Assembly: GCF_017832355.1 (NCBI RefSeq)
Contig: NZ_JAFIBY010000012.1
Location: forward strand, 1-64,000
Length of the DNA stretch: 64,000 nucleotides
Source: Serratia sp. PL17
Lineage (GTDB): Bacteria; Pseudomonadota; Gammaproteobacteria; Enterobacterales; Enterobacteriaceae
Direction of reading: 5' to 3'
The notes beneath the pieces are model-generated. The model was not told the DNA's origin. It saw nothing but the letters and a program-made list of their open reading frames with translations, and ran no database searches. This document shows, one piece after another, positions 25,001 to 33,330 of the stretch (the first letter of the stretch is position 1; every line of letters starts with the position of its first letter). The position numbers and the translations under genes are program-made.

Positions 25001-25450
25001 ATGAAACGACATAATGCAATTACCATAGCCGCTACACTGCTAATGGCCTCTCAGGCACATTCCGCAACAAAATCCAGCATAGATCCCGCAGCAAAAGAAA
25101 TAGTGTCAATGATGTGCCGGTGGGAATTGGACAGCGGTAAGCTGACCGAGCAAGCGCAACTCTTAACAGTCTATGAGAATGGTAAAGACAAATATTGGCT
25201 GGAGCTGCACCCGTCTGTTAAGGGGAGCATGCCGCCTATCGTGTACAAGCGCCATCGAGTAGGTGGTTTTGTCGAAGGTGAAAAGTACAAAGAGTATTTC
25301 TGGAAAGGCTCTAATTTCCGCCTAACGATGCTTCGAGATGCCATCTTGAGGAAAGGCGAAGTTATGCTGGGGCTAGAGGACGTTGATAATGCGGCAATGC
25401 CCGTCAGCAACGCAAAGTGTGACAATGTAACTTACGCGGACAGCAACTAA
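25001..25450 (+). CDS. Secreted hypothetical protein
   Basis: 149 residues from ATG 25001, chosen because it starts a typical signal peptide (MKRHNAITIAATLLMASQAHSA, cleavage likely after AHSA). The mature part has two cysteines (MMCRWEL and NAKCDN) that may form a periplasmic disulfide. No family recognised. TAATG overlap couples it to the next gene. Confidence 0.65.
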   Translation: MKRHNAITIAATLLMASQAHSATKSSIDPAAKEIVSMMCRWELDSGKLTEQAQLLTVYENGKDKYWLELHPSVKGSMPPIVYKRHRVGGFVEGEKYKEYFWKGSNFRLTMLRDAILRKGEVMLGLEDVDNAAMPVSNAKCDNVTYADSN

Positions 25451-25737
25451 TGAGCAGCGTTAAGTTCCTTCCATTCGTGGGCGGCCGCTACTACTCAAGC
25501 CGCTATGGCGTTCGTGTCCTGGTGCTTGGCGAATCCTACTGTGGCGACGCAGAAGACAATGCGCCGGACTTCACACAAAGCGTCATCAAGGATCACGCCT
25601 TTCCCGAATTCAACCGAGCCATAGCAAAAGCCCTTTTCCTGGCAGGCTCAATATTTGTTCTTCACCCCATAACTCTATCCGTTTCGCTGCTAACATCAGG
25701 CTTTGAAAAAATAACGAAGGATCCTTTGTATGACTGA
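25450..25737 (+). CDS. Truncated uracil-DNA-glycosylase-like protein
   Basis: 95 residues. The N-terminus KFLPFVGGRYY...GVRVLVLGESYCGD resembles the first strand and loop (RVLVLGESHY) of a phage family of UDG-superfamily-like proteins, which are usually more than 200 residues. From about residue 62 the sequence becomes hydrophobic and unrelated, so the gene looks truncated or fused to other coding sequence. Function doubtful. Confidence 0.45.
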   Translation: MSSVKFLPFVGGRYYSSRYGVRVLVLGESYCGDAEDNAPDFTQSVIKDHAFPEFNRAIAKALFLAGSIFVLHPITLSVSLLTSGFEKITKDPLYD

Positions 25738-26332
25738 TACCGCAGCAAATGAGATAGCACCACATTTATCCTCAATCTTTGAAAATGAAGCCAGTGGGAT
25801 TCTTCAGGATCTGATCGGTACTCCAACCCTAATGGGGATGATGATGTTTGCGACCGAGGAAGAAGTAAAAGCCGCGCGCAGCTACATCATTGGCATATTT
25901 GAAGAGTGCTACCGCGTCGGACATTTACGCATCATGGGTTCCGCTGATGATGGAGCCTTGTTCGGGTACGCCTTAATTTTTGGCCATCCATCGGAAAACT
26001 ATTCGTTGTACTGCCATAAAATTTATGTGTATGAGCAATATCGTGGTAATGGAATTGGCAGCCTGCTGCTGGGCGGGATTCTTGCCCTTCCAAACGAAGT
26101 TGGTCTGGTTTGCTCGTCTGATCTCGTTCCTTTTTACGAATCTGCCGGAATGCACTTCAAAGGAAACTTCACTACGCCATCAGACGGGGGATTCACGAAA
26201 ACTCGCGGTATGTATGCAGGTCTTTGCGTAATGAGCACTGATAGTGGTGAGGCTAATGGCCTGCCCATCTTCATGCTGAACGATAGCGACATTGATAACA
26301 TCATACAGGCCATAGTATCAGCCAAAAAATGA
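25730..26332 (+). CDS. GNAT-family acetyltransferase
   Basis: 200 residues. The acetyl-CoA signature is good: HKIYVYEQYRGNGIGSLLLGGILALP (R-G-N-G-I-G), followed by VPFYESAGMHFKG, the common FYxxxGF motif. Overlaps the preceding gene by eight bases. Not clearly a close paralogue of the GNAT at 24328. Substrate unknown; may modify a host or phage protein, or an antibiotic-like amine. Confidence 0.8.
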   Translation: MTDTAANEIAPHLSSIFENEASGILQDLIGTPTLMGMMMFATEEEVKAARSYIIGIFEECYRVGHLRIMGSADDGALFGYALIFGHPSENYSLYCHKIYVYEQYRGNGIGSLLLGGILALPNEVGLVCSSDLVPFYESAGMHFKGNFTTPSDGGFTKTRGMYAGLCVMSTDSGEANGLPIFMLNDSDIDNIIQAIVSAKK

Positions 26333-26337
26333 TCCCC

Positions 26338-26359
26338 ATCCCCGGCATTGACCGGGGAT
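26338..26359. terminator. Hairpin between convergent genes
   Basis: ATCCCCGG-CATTGA-CCGGGGAT, perfect eight-base stem, just after the GNAT stop; a run of six T follows 11 bases later (26371). Confidence 0.6.
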
Positions 26360-26424
26360 TTCAATGATGCTTTTTTCCGCATGTCATTGTAAAGGGAGCG
26401 GAACGACCAGTGTCAGGCCGTTCT

Positions 26425-26637
26425 TTATTTCTTAGTCCTTGTATTCTTTTTCATTTCTTTTCGATATTCAGCCGCACCGTAAACAAAACTTAAAGCTCCA
26501 AACAGTAATGCTATCTTGCCGGCAGGTGCCGTACCCCATTCAGCGCCCCATGCCATGCCAACGATAATGCCCCAGGTGATGAATGCCGCTCCCACCAGCA
26601 GGGAGCGGAACATTGCGATTATTGTGTTTCTTACCAT
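26425..26637 (-). CDS. Small inner-membrane protein
   Basis: 70 residues with two hydrophobic segments (about 8-30, SLLVGAAFITWGIIVGMAWGA, and 38-54, GKIALLFGALSFVYGAA) and a lysine-rich tail KKNTRTKK. Starts directly at the end of the 26638 gene. Function unknown; last gene of a long leftward operon. Confidence 0.65.
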   Translation of the reverse strand: MVRNTIIAMFRSLLVGAAFITWGIIVGMAWGAEWGTAPAGKIALLFGALSFVYGAAEYRKEMKKNTRTKK

Positions 26638-27675
26638 TCAGATTTCTGGCGCCGGCTGTGGGAGCATCGCCTTAAAGAGCTTCGCCCTGTCATCATGCTC
26701 CGCCCTTTCCTCTGGAGTCATAGCCTCCATTTCAGCGTTGTACTCAGCCCTGCGCGCAAGCGCCTCGAGGAGCACCCTAGTCGAAATACCTTTGCCGAAC
26801 TTCAAGCCAGGCAGCAAATGCACGGGGCATGGCAGTCTTTCAGGATATGCCGGCGATTGTGGGGAGGCATAGAGTCGGTGAATCCCTTTGCCTAGCTGCA
26901 TTCCAGCCGCTGTCCAGGCGACGGAGTGGTCTGCCAGAGTTTTGGCACCAATAGTCAGAAGGCATACCGGCTTACCATCTCGCAGTTGTGGCGCTGACGG
27001 GTTGATGCGAAACATTTCAACGATGCGCGACAATGACGTGAAGTTCATGAAAGGCACCGGCTGATGGCCCTTATACGTTCCAGGGGTGAACTCCATCCTA
27101 ATGCCGCCAGTAACTTCCTTTACTGCATCTGCAATCTCATCGAATGCCACCGGATTCACATTGGCTGGCGCTAGCGGGGCGGTGAACAGCGGCACAATTC
27201 TAAACCCATCACCGGTATCTCTCCGCAGATCATTCAGCACCGGCTTTAATTCTTCAGCAGTACAGGCTACGCAATTTTCATCGAGCCAAGCAGATCCATC
27301 AGGGTTGCAGATGGCGTACATGAATGGCGCTTGCGCAGGCTGCGCCTCCCTTTGCTCTGGCGAAGCGGTGTAGACAATGCGGAATTGGCTTTTACAGGCC
27401 TCGTTGTATACCTCGCTGTAGATTCGTTCTTCGGCATCGTACCAGCGGCCGTCGTCCCAAATTTGATATATTTGCGTTGCTGCCACCGGCTGCGCCTCCC
27501 GGTTAGCCGCCCGAACCATGTCGATCAGCTTGCGGATTGTTGCACCCGTGCCGCCGACATCCTCCAATTTGCAGAGCAATTCGAAACCTGCATCCTGGTC
27601 ATCGCCAACAGCCTCTACATGCACCGCGGCTTCATATATTTCCTGCATCGCCTCAGTCGTTAGTGTATGTGTCAT
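26638..27675 (-). CDS. Ea22/ead-like modular phage protein
   Basis: 345 residues from ATG 27675 (MTHTLTTEAMQEIYEAAVHV), which overlaps the stop of the methyltransferase stub (ATGA). Built from segments seen in phage ead/Ea22-type proteins: AATQIYQIWDDGRWYDAEERIYSEVY and a following VYTASPEQREAQP linker. Such genes are highly mosaic accessory genes in lambdoid and P1-like phages; function unknown. Confidence 0.6.
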   Translation of the reverse strand: MTHTLTTEAMQEIYEAAVHVEAVGDDQDAGFELLCKLEDVGGTGATIRKLIDMVRAANREAQPVAATQIYQIWDDGRWYDAEERIYSEVYNEACKSQFRIVYTASPEQREAQPAQAPFMYAICNPDGSAWLDENCVACTAEELKPVLNDLRRDTGDGFRIVPLFTAPLAPANVNPVAFDEIADAVKEVTGGIRMEFTPGTYKGHQPVPFMNFTSLSRIVEMFRINPSAPQLRDGKPVCLLTIGAKTLADHSVAWTAAGMQLGKGIHRLYASPQSPAYPERLPCPVHLLPGLKFGKGISTRVLLEALARRAEYNAEMEAMTPEERAEHDDRAKLFKAMLPQPAPEI

Positions 27676-27929
27676 GCATCCCCAATCGTTGAGTATTTCG
27701 TACACGGATACGTGAAAACCATCCCGTGGCAGCTGTCCTGCTCGAATACCAGCTCCTTTGAGATATCGCATTGCTTAATGTGATCCCCAAGATTGGCGCG
27801 GTAGGTTTTGCAAGCGTCAGCATCTAGTTCAAACGCCTGGTTAATTTGAATGCCGGCATCCATAAGGCCAATATCCATTAAGCCGGCGCCACAGAAGTAG
27901 GAATTGACTGTTATAGGGTTACGCACCAT
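27672..27929 (-). pseudogene. C5-cytosine DNA methyltransferase, N-terminal stub
   Basis: 85 residues: motif I NSYFCGAGLMDIGLMDAGIQ (the FxGxG class), then FELDADACKTYRANLG and the catalytic Pro-Cys of motif IV in VFTYPCTKYSTIGDA, after which it ends at 27672. Dcm-type enzymes need motifs VI-X, which are absent, so this is a truncated, inactive gene. The stop overlaps the next gene's start, so the deletion has been tidied into an operon. Confidence 0.8.
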
Positions 27930-28290
27930 GACTCCCCCCAGAAACTACGCCATAATTTCCGTACCACCAGCCATCGTCAGCTTTAGTCAGCAGCATTTTT
28001 TTGACCGGCTCCCCTTCCCCTAAAATCTGCTCACGCGCCTTCTTCGGAACCGCGAATGTCATACCGACCTGTCCATTCAATTTTCGCTTGAAGTCGCCAC
28101 CAGTTTTTAACCTGACCTTTTTTAATTCTGCATCTACCTGGAATTCAATCGTGGGCTGCTTTGGGCCTTCAAATACTGCAATCGTGATGTGACCGATTCC
28201 GTTCCTTCTGACGGTAACCGCTGGCGTCCTTCGAGGACACTGGTTCGGGCCGTTTCGTACCGTCATTTCATTTATTGATACAAAAGCCAC
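27919..28290 (-). CDS. Hypothetical phage protein
   Basis: 123 residues, basic and strand-rich (ITIAVFEGPKQPTIEFQVDAELKKVRLKTGG). No family recognised. Overlaps the methyltransferase stub by 11 bases and follows the 28291 gene without a gap, so it belongs to the same leftward early operon. Confidence 0.65.
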   Translation of the reverse strand: MAFVSINEMTVRNGPNQCPRRTPAVTVRRNGIGHITIAVFEGPKQPTIEFQVDAELKKVRLKTGGDFKRKLNGQVGMTFAVPKKAREQILGEGEPVKKMLLTKADDGWWYGNYGVVSGGSHGA

Positions 28291-28842
28291 TTAAGCGCCC
28301 TCTTCCAGTGACTGTGAAGGCCGCTCCAGAATCGCTTCAACGCTTTCGGAAAATGCCTCGGCGCCGCGCTCCTGGAAGGATTGTTCAACCTCATTCTGGA
28401 AAGCAATGCCGTCGGCTGTGTTCAAGTGGCCGTGACGATAGCCGGCAGCATAGACCTCACCGGCCGCTACTGAATGCGCTGAGGTTTCCAACAGAAGTGC
28501 GTCCATTTTGTTTTTCAGATCAAATACCGCTTGGTAAATGCCCTTATCTTCCACACCGAGCATTTCAGCGATCAACGTGCAGGTTTTTAACCCGAAATCC
28601 TTATCTTCTTCATTCTCAATTTGGAACGCATCAACCAAAGGAAATAGGCCTTCATCCGGGTAGTCGGTGCTGTATGCCACCAGCCCGTTAAATGCCTCTG
28701 CCCCCTCTTCTGGGGCTGCCGGGATGTGGCCCGACGTAATTGTGTATTGGGCGTCTAATATGTCTGATGTCGATTCAGAGACGAGTAGGCCCGTAAACTC
28801 TGCCAGATCTTTAACCTGGCGAGCCGAAATGAGGAGTTCCAT
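28291..28842 (-). CDS. Hypothetical phage protein, acidic
   Basis: 183 residues, acidic and helical (MELLISARQVKDLAEFTGLL; ...FQNEVEQSFQERGAEAFSESVEAILER). No recognised domain. Start supported by position after the small membrane gene at 28864-28992 and AAGG upstream. Confidence 0.65.
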   Translation of the reverse strand: MELLISARQVKDLAEFTGLLVSESTSDILDAQYTITSGHIPAAPEEGAEAFNGLVAYSTDYPDEGLFPLVDAFQIENEEDKDFGLKTCTLIAEMLGVEDKGIYQAVFDLKNKMDALLLETSAHSVAAGEVYAAGYRHGHLNTADGIAFQNEVEQSFQERGAEAFSESVEAILERPSQSLEEGA

Positions 28843-28863
28843 ACTTGTTTACCTTGATGAAAG

Positions 28864-28992
28864 TTAATCGTAGTTCTTTGTTTCTGGGCGGTTTTTAAAT
28901 TCGTGGTCTGATGCGAACCCCACCCAAATCAACACGCCAACACCTAATAAGATGAATGGGAGGGCTTTATATAGGACTTCCCAAGTCAGCAT
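28864..28992 (-). CDS. 42-residue membrane protein
   Basis: MLTWEVLYKALPFILLGVGV followed by a second hydrophobic stretch LIWVGFASDHEF and a polar tail. One transmembrane helix (about 8-27). GAGGATC lies just before the start. It sits two bases after the exonuclease gene and before 28842, in the operon. Function unknown. Confidence 0.55.
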   Translation of the reverse strand: MLTWEVLYKALPFILLGVGVLIWVGFASDHEFKNRPETKNYD

Positions 28993-28994
28993 CG

Positions 28995-29558
28995 TCAGAT
29001 CCTCGGAAAGGTAATTTTTTGCCAAATAGCCGATACATATTTGACCTGGTGGATCGCGTCATCGAGGGCGTTGTGTTTTTCGCCTACAAAAGGCAGTTCT
29101 TTTTTTGGATTGAAGCCAATATCAAGGCCAGCTTTCACGATAGTTCGCACATCACAGTCATTCCAGAAGACCCAGAACGGTTTCACACCACAGCGTTGAT
29201 AACCGGAGCGTAGAATTGTGTTATCGAAGGTTGAACCATTCCCCCACACCTGAACACGGTCTAAGTCACTACAATGGGACTGTATGAAGCCACCTAAACG
29301 CTTCAGCGCATCGACGTTCCTTTCGCGTGGTTTCGCTGTAACCGCTGCTCGAGCCGCATCATTCTGTGCCAGCCACCAATAGATCGTGTCAGCATCTGGT
29401 TTTGCCCCCAGTTCCAGCTCACTCACCAGGTCTATGACCGTATAGAAACTCGGCCCAACCTCTCCAGTCTTGAGGTCGAAAAATACTGCGGCGATCGTCA
29501 ACATTGGTGCCTATGGGCCATTACCGAGGGTTTCAATATCAACCATTACGTTCTGCAT
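28995..29558 (-). pseudogene. DnaQ-like (Rv2179c-type) 3'-5' exonuclease gene with in-frame amber codon
   Basis: From ATG 29558 the frame reads MQNVMVDIETLGNGP, then TAG (29511-29513), then APMLTIAAVFFDLKTGEVGP and on for 170 residues to the stop. The family starts M..xMIDLETMGxxxNAPIxSIGAVFFD, so the DxE metal-binding motif (VDIETLG) is separated from the rest (WGNGSTFDN, HNALDDAIHQ) by a single nonsense codon replacing about one residue. Either a recent mutation, a suppressed amber, or a sequencing error. Reinitiation at 29504 would lack the first catalytic carboxylates. Confidence 0.8.
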
Positions 29559-29850
29559 TTTTATCCTTATTTTTTAATTTGCTGTGCGCCTTTGCTTGGA
29601 ACCGGCCACAATGGAGTGCATTTGAAACCGCTCTATCTAATTCCGTTATTTCCGCTTTACATTCCCAGGGCTGGAGTGGTGTCTCTTCTATCCAACCGAT
29701 CAACTGATCGTGAAAGAAAACATCCATCCGGCCCACGGTGCATTTCGTCGATATTCCTTCTTTCTGCTGGGGCCAATCATTGATGTGAGGTTTTATGATG
29801 AAGGCCAGGTGTTCCTCACGCAGGCGCTTCAACTCGGCCATAACATCCAC
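29539..29850 (-). CDS. Hypothetical phage protein
   Basis: 103 residues, starting MDVMAELKRLREEHLAFIIK. Mixed charge with a Trp-rich middle (LIGWIEETPLQPWECKAEI). No family recognised. Overlaps the exonuclease start by 20 bases and the upstream gene by one base, typical of the tightly packed early operon. Confidence 0.6.
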   Translation of the reverse strand: MDVMAELKRLREEHLAFIIKPHINDWPQQKEGISTKCTVGRMDVFFHDQLIGWIEETPLQPWECKAEITELDRAVSNALHCGRFQAKAHSKLKNKDKNAERNG

Positions 29851-30311
29851 TACTTATCGACCCCGGCAGCATGCCCAGCATTGATAACAGCCATACGTAG
29901 AGCCTTGATCGAGGTGCACCGGTGACGGAACACAAAGGACGCCAGGTAATCCACCAGCTCGAGGAACTTAAGACGCCTCTGTAAACGCTGACATTCGATC
30001 GGGGTTAAATCACCGACAACTGCCCGCGATTTAACGCTGTCCAGCTCACGAACTAATTCACTATTTCGAGCCATTAGAGAACGTCGATCATCAGTCAATG
30101 CGTCAATGGTCGCTTTATGCTCCTCAGCGGCCTGCTGGCGGCCTGTCGCTTCCGCTTTTGTGGTTAGCTTAAGCAGAGTCGTGAAAGAGCTACCAGCCAT
30201 GCTCAGGGGCTTCCGAGTGTCGACGCCGACCGGAATCGTCACTTTCATGCCTAGCCATTCAGCCAAAGAGCGGATTTGCGAAAATGAAACCTGTTCCAAT
30301 ACTGTTTTCAT
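29850..30311 (-). CDS. Hypothetical protein with coiled coil
   Basis: 153 residues. N-terminal segment MKTVLEQVSFSQIRSLAEWL, a helical middle likely to form a coiled coil (ATGRQQAAEEHKATIDALTDD...LVRELDSVKSRAV), then a helical C-terminus. No known domain. Confidence 0.6.
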   Translation of the reverse strand: MKTVLEQVSFSQIRSLAEWLGMKVTIPVGVDTRKPLSMAGSSFTTLLKLTTKAEATGRQQAAEEHKATIDALTDDRRSLMARNSELVRELDSVKSRAVVGDLTPIECQRLQRRLKFLELVDYLASFVFRHRCTSIKALRMAVINAGHAAGVDK

Positions 30312-30339
30312 CGTTCTTTCTCAGAATGTAATCAGGGAG

Positions 30340-31662
30340 TTATTTCTTGCCTTTGCGATGTTTCTTACTACGACCAACGGTCGGCGCGTCTGCTCTTCCT
30401 TTGGTTTGCCCGGATAGCCCAACCTGGCGACTAATAGTTTCTTCAATGGTGCGAGATGATTCAGGAAGCATTGGCTTCTCAATTTCAATGGGGCCAAGCT
30501 CTGCTTCCCATGCTTCCTTATAAACGTATGCAACCGAGCGGATCTTCCGGGCTGTTACTTCACCTATGCCTTTCAATTTTTCCAGGTCAGAGGTGAATGC
30601 ATTGCCCAAGTGCGCCAATGTGGTGATTTCCAACTCGGCCATCTTCACTACGTCAGCTGGTTTTAACTCGGGAACGTCGACAAGCTTCACGCGGTCGGCA
30701 TATTCGAAGAAGGACGCGAGATGAGGATTTGTTACCGCTACAAGTGCGTGATGCGCGCGCGTCAGCTCGTTATAGAGTTCTTGGGGGATCTCGTTCTTGA
30801 AAATAGCGAGGTTCTGGTACTGGACAATGCCCCACTCGCTAATGCGAGCAACAAGGTCTACGCCGTAGGTACTGCGTAGGTTGATATGGAAATTTAGGTT
30901 ATTTACGAATGCTGGCTGATCCACATCACGTGGCGCATTCGGGTATTGCAGCGGATACATGAAGAAGTGCATGTAGAACTTTAGGCCCGGATTCGCACTA
31001 CTCTGCCAGAAGCGGTCACCACAAAAACCGTTAATAATATCCTGCTCGCGGCGGGAATAATCGCGGTAGTGAAGCAGAGCAATATGATCCAACTGCATTT
31101 TGTTGTACGACAGCGAAGTTTTGTCATGCGCCGTCATTTCTTGACCCAAACGCTTACGCAACTGTGTGACTTTACCGCGCGCTTCGCTCAGTTCTGTTTC
31201 TGTGGTTTTCAGCTTTACGGTAAGGCGGCGCAGAGCTTCGGCATGGTCAGCCTTCAAGTCATCATGTCGTTGAGCTAATCGCTCTACCTCTCGCTCCAAG
31301 CTTCGTTTTTCTTCGGCGGTTATACCTGTGGACTGACCCAACTCAACACGAAGCAAATGCAACTCATCAGCTTTGATTGACAGCTGAAGGCGCAAGTTTG
31401 TAATGCTATTGTCTCGGGCCTCTACAGCATCCACCAGCTCGTTGTAACCGTCTGCCTCAGCAGTAGCAAAAATCGCAATGTTGCGAGCCAGGTCGGCTAA
31501 ATCGGCCTCCATGCGCTCCATGCTTGCCCGGAACACTGAGTTACCTGCCACGCGGCTACAGAAGGTCGCTTCAGACGATAACATGTTGATTTGTGCAACC
31601 AGGATATCCGCATCTGGTACGAAGGCCGATTCCGGTTCAGCCACTAATAATGCGTCAGTCAT
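30340..31662 (-). CDS. Coiled-coil protein with helix-hairpin-helix motif
   Basis: 440 residues from ATG 31662, which overlaps the upstream stop (TAATG). Residues about 85-190 are a long coiled coil (RLQLSIKADELHLLRVELG; ERLAQRHDDLKADHAEALRR). Near residue 365 a helix-hairpin-helix, FTSDLEKLKGIGEVTARKIR, suggests non-specific DNA binding, and the C-terminus is very basic (KKHRKGKK). Could be a nucleoid- or recombination-associated phage protein; no closer assignment is possible. Confidence 0.7.
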   Translation of the reverse strand: MTDALLVAEPESAFVPDADILVAQINMLSSEATFCSRVAGNSVFRASMERMEADLADLARNIAIFATAEADGYNELVDAVEARDNSITNLRLQLSIKADELHLLRVELGQSTGITAEEKRSLEREVERLAQRHDDLKADHAEALRRLTVKLKTTETELSEARGKVTQLRKRLGQEMTAHDKTSLSYNKMQLDHIALLHYRDYSRREQDIINGFCGDRFWQSSANPGLKFYMHFFMYPLQYPNAPRDVDQPAFVNNLNFHINLRSTYGVDLVARISEWGIVQYQNLAIFKNEIPQELYNELTRAHHALVAVTNPHLASFFEYADRVKLVDVPELKPADVVKMAELEITTLAHLGNAFTSDLEKLKGIGEVTARKIRSVAYVYKEAWEAELGPIEIEKPMLPESSRTIEETISRQVGLSGQTKGRADAPTVGRSKKHRKGKK

Positions 31663-31877
31663 TAGAACTCTTGCTCCCACTGCTTTTCTGTCATTTTTCC
31701 GCGATACACAACCTGTGCAAGTATCGCCCCAGGCTCCAGGCCTAATTCGTTCTTCAAAACTTCTATGCGACGGTAACCAAGGCGCTTGTGCCTGAACCGT
31801 ACAGCTACCTGTTGCCGCTTTTTGTCACTTTGTTCAAACACCAACGAAAACCAGTAATACCTACGTTTAAACATCAA
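31662..31877 (-). CDS. Small basic hypothetical protein, first gene of early operon
   Basis: 71 residues, Arg/Lys/aromatic-rich (MFKRRYYWFSLVFEQSDKKR). Either of two adjacent Met codons may start it. Its start lies 19 bases from the operator-like palindrome at 31896, so it opens the leftward operon that runs to 26425. Confidence 0.6.
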   Translation of the reverse strand: MMFKRRYYWFSLVFEQSDKKRQQVAVRFRHKRLGYRRIEVLKNELGLEPGAILAQVVYRGKMTEKQWEQEF

Positions 31878-31895
31878 AACACCACGTTGTTAGCG

Positions 31896-31920
31896 TAAAT
31901 CTAATAATATATTAGATATA
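31896..31920. promoter_or_regulatory. Dispersed operator-like palindrome, copy 2
   Basis: TAAATCTAAT-AATAT-ATTAGATATA: inverted arms of ten bases with two mismatches, 5-base spacer, 19 bases before the first gene of the 31.9-26.4 kb operon. A half-site GTTAGTTTTACGCAACA follows at 31954-31970. Confidence 0.65.
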
Positions 31921-32058
31921 TTACAAAACACCGGATCGATTTGCATTAATTTTGTTAGTTTTACGCAACATTGATTATAGATTTTAGAGGGGTGGGGACG
32001 ATATTGAAGCATTGAGGAAGGTCAGCAGATGACGTAACGCCAACCTTATCTATTGATA

Positions 32059-32238
32059 TTACTTGATTTTTAGCGCACAGAAGCTGGATAGGGAAAATGC
32101 GACGATAGCGTTTAAAAGCACTGCAAAAGTGTCAGATGCCAGGCCGAACATATGGAGCGGCAGCATGTTTACTGTAAAAAATCCGGCAAATATCCCGGTC
32201 GCTACAATTCGACGGCGGGTAAAGAAGTCCTTAATCAA
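32059..32238 (-). CDS. Small membrane protein
   Basis: 59 residues from TTG 32238, supported by GGAGG four bases upstream; it overlaps the end of the 32231 gene by eight bases. Basic N-terminus (KDFFTRRR) and two hydrophobic segments (IVATGIFAGFFTVNMLPL; FAVLLNAIVAFSLSSFCAL). Probably an inner-membrane peptide; function unknown. About 140 bases of non-coding DNA separate it from the next operon. Confidence 0.55.
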   Translation of the reverse strand: MIKDFFTRRRIVATGIFAGFFTVNMLPLHMFGLASDTFAVLLNAIVAFSLSSFCALKIK

Positions 32239-32542
32239 GAAGCCTCCGGGTCGTGTCGACCATAATTTTTTTATTCATCGCATATGCGTAGTTGTATTCC
32301 GCTACAGAAACCGGAGATTTTTGGAAGTCACGAGGAAACCAAACTACCGTGCAAGCCACCAGCATTGCCAGGCGCATCATGGATACCGTTTCAAGGGGCT
32401 GGCTAATCATCGTAACTGGAGGCTCTATGAGAGCATATCCCTGCTCTTCAAATGTCGCCTTCACGTTGCAAAGCCTAGCCCTCATTATACGGGCATCGAC
32501 ATCATGAGGAGTCGACAGATAAACACTCATCAAATCCGCCAT
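32231..32542 (-). CDS. DUF4406-like protein (deoxyribosyltransferase-type fold)
   Basis: 103 residues: SVYLSTPHDVDARIMRARL, GYALIEPPVTM, then MLVACTVVWFPRDFQKSPVS and AEYNYAYAMNKKIMV. The layout (opening strand with a P loop, GYxxxxP, VxxWxxS, AExxxAxxxxKxI) resembles DUF4406/nucleoside-2-deoxyribosyltransferase-like proteins common in phages. Overlaps the end of the VRR-NUC gene by 13 bases. Confidence 0.5.
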   Translation of the reverse strand: MADLMSVYLSTPHDVDARIMRARLCNVKATFEEQGYALIEPPVTMISQPLETVSMMRLAMLVACTVVWFPRDFQKSPVSVAEYNYAYAMNKKIMVDTTRRLLD

Positions 32543-33114
32543 ACTTCATCACGCTCCCGCAGGGACATTGAGGCACCGGCCTCAAGATGCCAGTATGACA
32601 TGATCACCTCGATAGCTTCATTATGCCCAACACACAGCGCACAGTAATAACCTTCTGATGTTAGGCGGTTCAGCCACTCTTTTTGTTCTTCTTTTGCGCC
32701 GCTCTTCCCATACTTCAACTCTATCCGCAAACCGTGATACTTACCTCGAGCGGCATCGAGCGACATATCCGGGTAACCCTTCTTTTGGCCCTCAGCCTTT
32801 AGCTTTCCTCCAGTCGCCTTGGTTCTTTGGCCCCCATTAGGCGTAGAGTGCAGCAGGTGATAAATTCCCTGATGGTGGCACTCGAAATAATAGAAAACTC
32901 TGACCTGTTCATAGTGCTCTTGTTGGCCCTTAATCCGGTCGGGATTCTTATCAAGCAAAGCCAACGCGATTGCATGCGCCGATTTCTTCACTGCGCTCTT
33001 AATCACTTCTCCCAGGACGTTGGCCTTTCCGCTAACTCGCGAGGTTGTACGACTTGATCGCCCCCCCATCTTTTTTTGACGATCTGCTAACCATTCCTCT
33101 GTGAACCTAATCAT
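32530..33114 (-). CDS. VRR-NUC domain nuclease
   Basis: 194 residues from ATG 33114 (MIRFTEEWLADRQKKMGG). The second half is a VRR-NUC (PD-(D/E)xK) fold: HSTPNGGQR, GYPDMSLDAARGKYHGLRIELKYGKSG with the catalytic Asp, Glu and Lys, then KEEQKEWLNRLTSEGYYCALCVG and EAIEVIMSYW. Predicted structure-specific endonuclease, perhaps for branched replication intermediates. Its start overlaps the end of the upstream 54-residue gene. Confidence 0.85.
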   Translation of the reverse strand: MIRFTEEWLADRQKKMGGRSSRTTSRVSGKANVLGEVIKSAVKKSAHAIALALLDKNPDRIKGQQEHYEQVRVFYYFECHHQGIYHLLHSTPNGGQRTKATGGKLKAEGQKKGYPDMSLDAARGKYHGLRIELKYGKSGAKEEQKEWLNRLTSEGYYCALCVGHNEAIEVIMSYWHLEAGASMSLRERDEVWRI

Positions 33115-33271
33115 TGGAACCTCTCCGCGATCGACGGATTTCTTTGGCCTGGTTAAGCTTCGCCATAGGATCAAAAGTAGTTTTTCCGTTTTCAGCTGGT
33201 TCTATCAGCTTGCGGGGTGTACTCAATCGATAGATGCTACTGTCCGCGATTTTCCGTTCAGCTCTTGCCAT
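33107..33271 (-). CDS. 54-residue basic protein
   Basis: MARAERKIADSSIYRLSTPR... through KLNQAKEIRRSRRGSND. Highly basic, no hydrophobic segment. First gene of the operon to the VRR-NUC gene (ATG overlap ATGATTAG); the operator-like palindrome at 33290 is 19 bases upstream. Confidence 0.6.
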   Translation of the reverse strand: MARAERKIADSSIYRLSTPRKLIEPAENGKTTFDPMAKLNQAKEIRRSRRGSND

Positions 33272-33289
33272 CACTCACTCATCATAATA

Positions 33290-33314
33290 AAAAACTAACC
33301 TTTAATTAGTTTAA
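33290..33314. promoter_or_regulatory. Dispersed operator-like palindrome, copy 3
   Basis: AAAAACTAAC-CTTTA-ATTAGTTTAA: 10-5-10 layout, inner CTAAY...ATTAG conserved, in front of the 33271 gene. Confidence 0.6.
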
Positions 33315-33330
33315 CACCAACACCAGCAAT

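Noticed and set aside
32063..32647. Rightward 194-codon frame
   Set aside because: Lies opposite three well-supported leftward genes with overlaps and ribosome binding sites; composition is that of an antisense frame.
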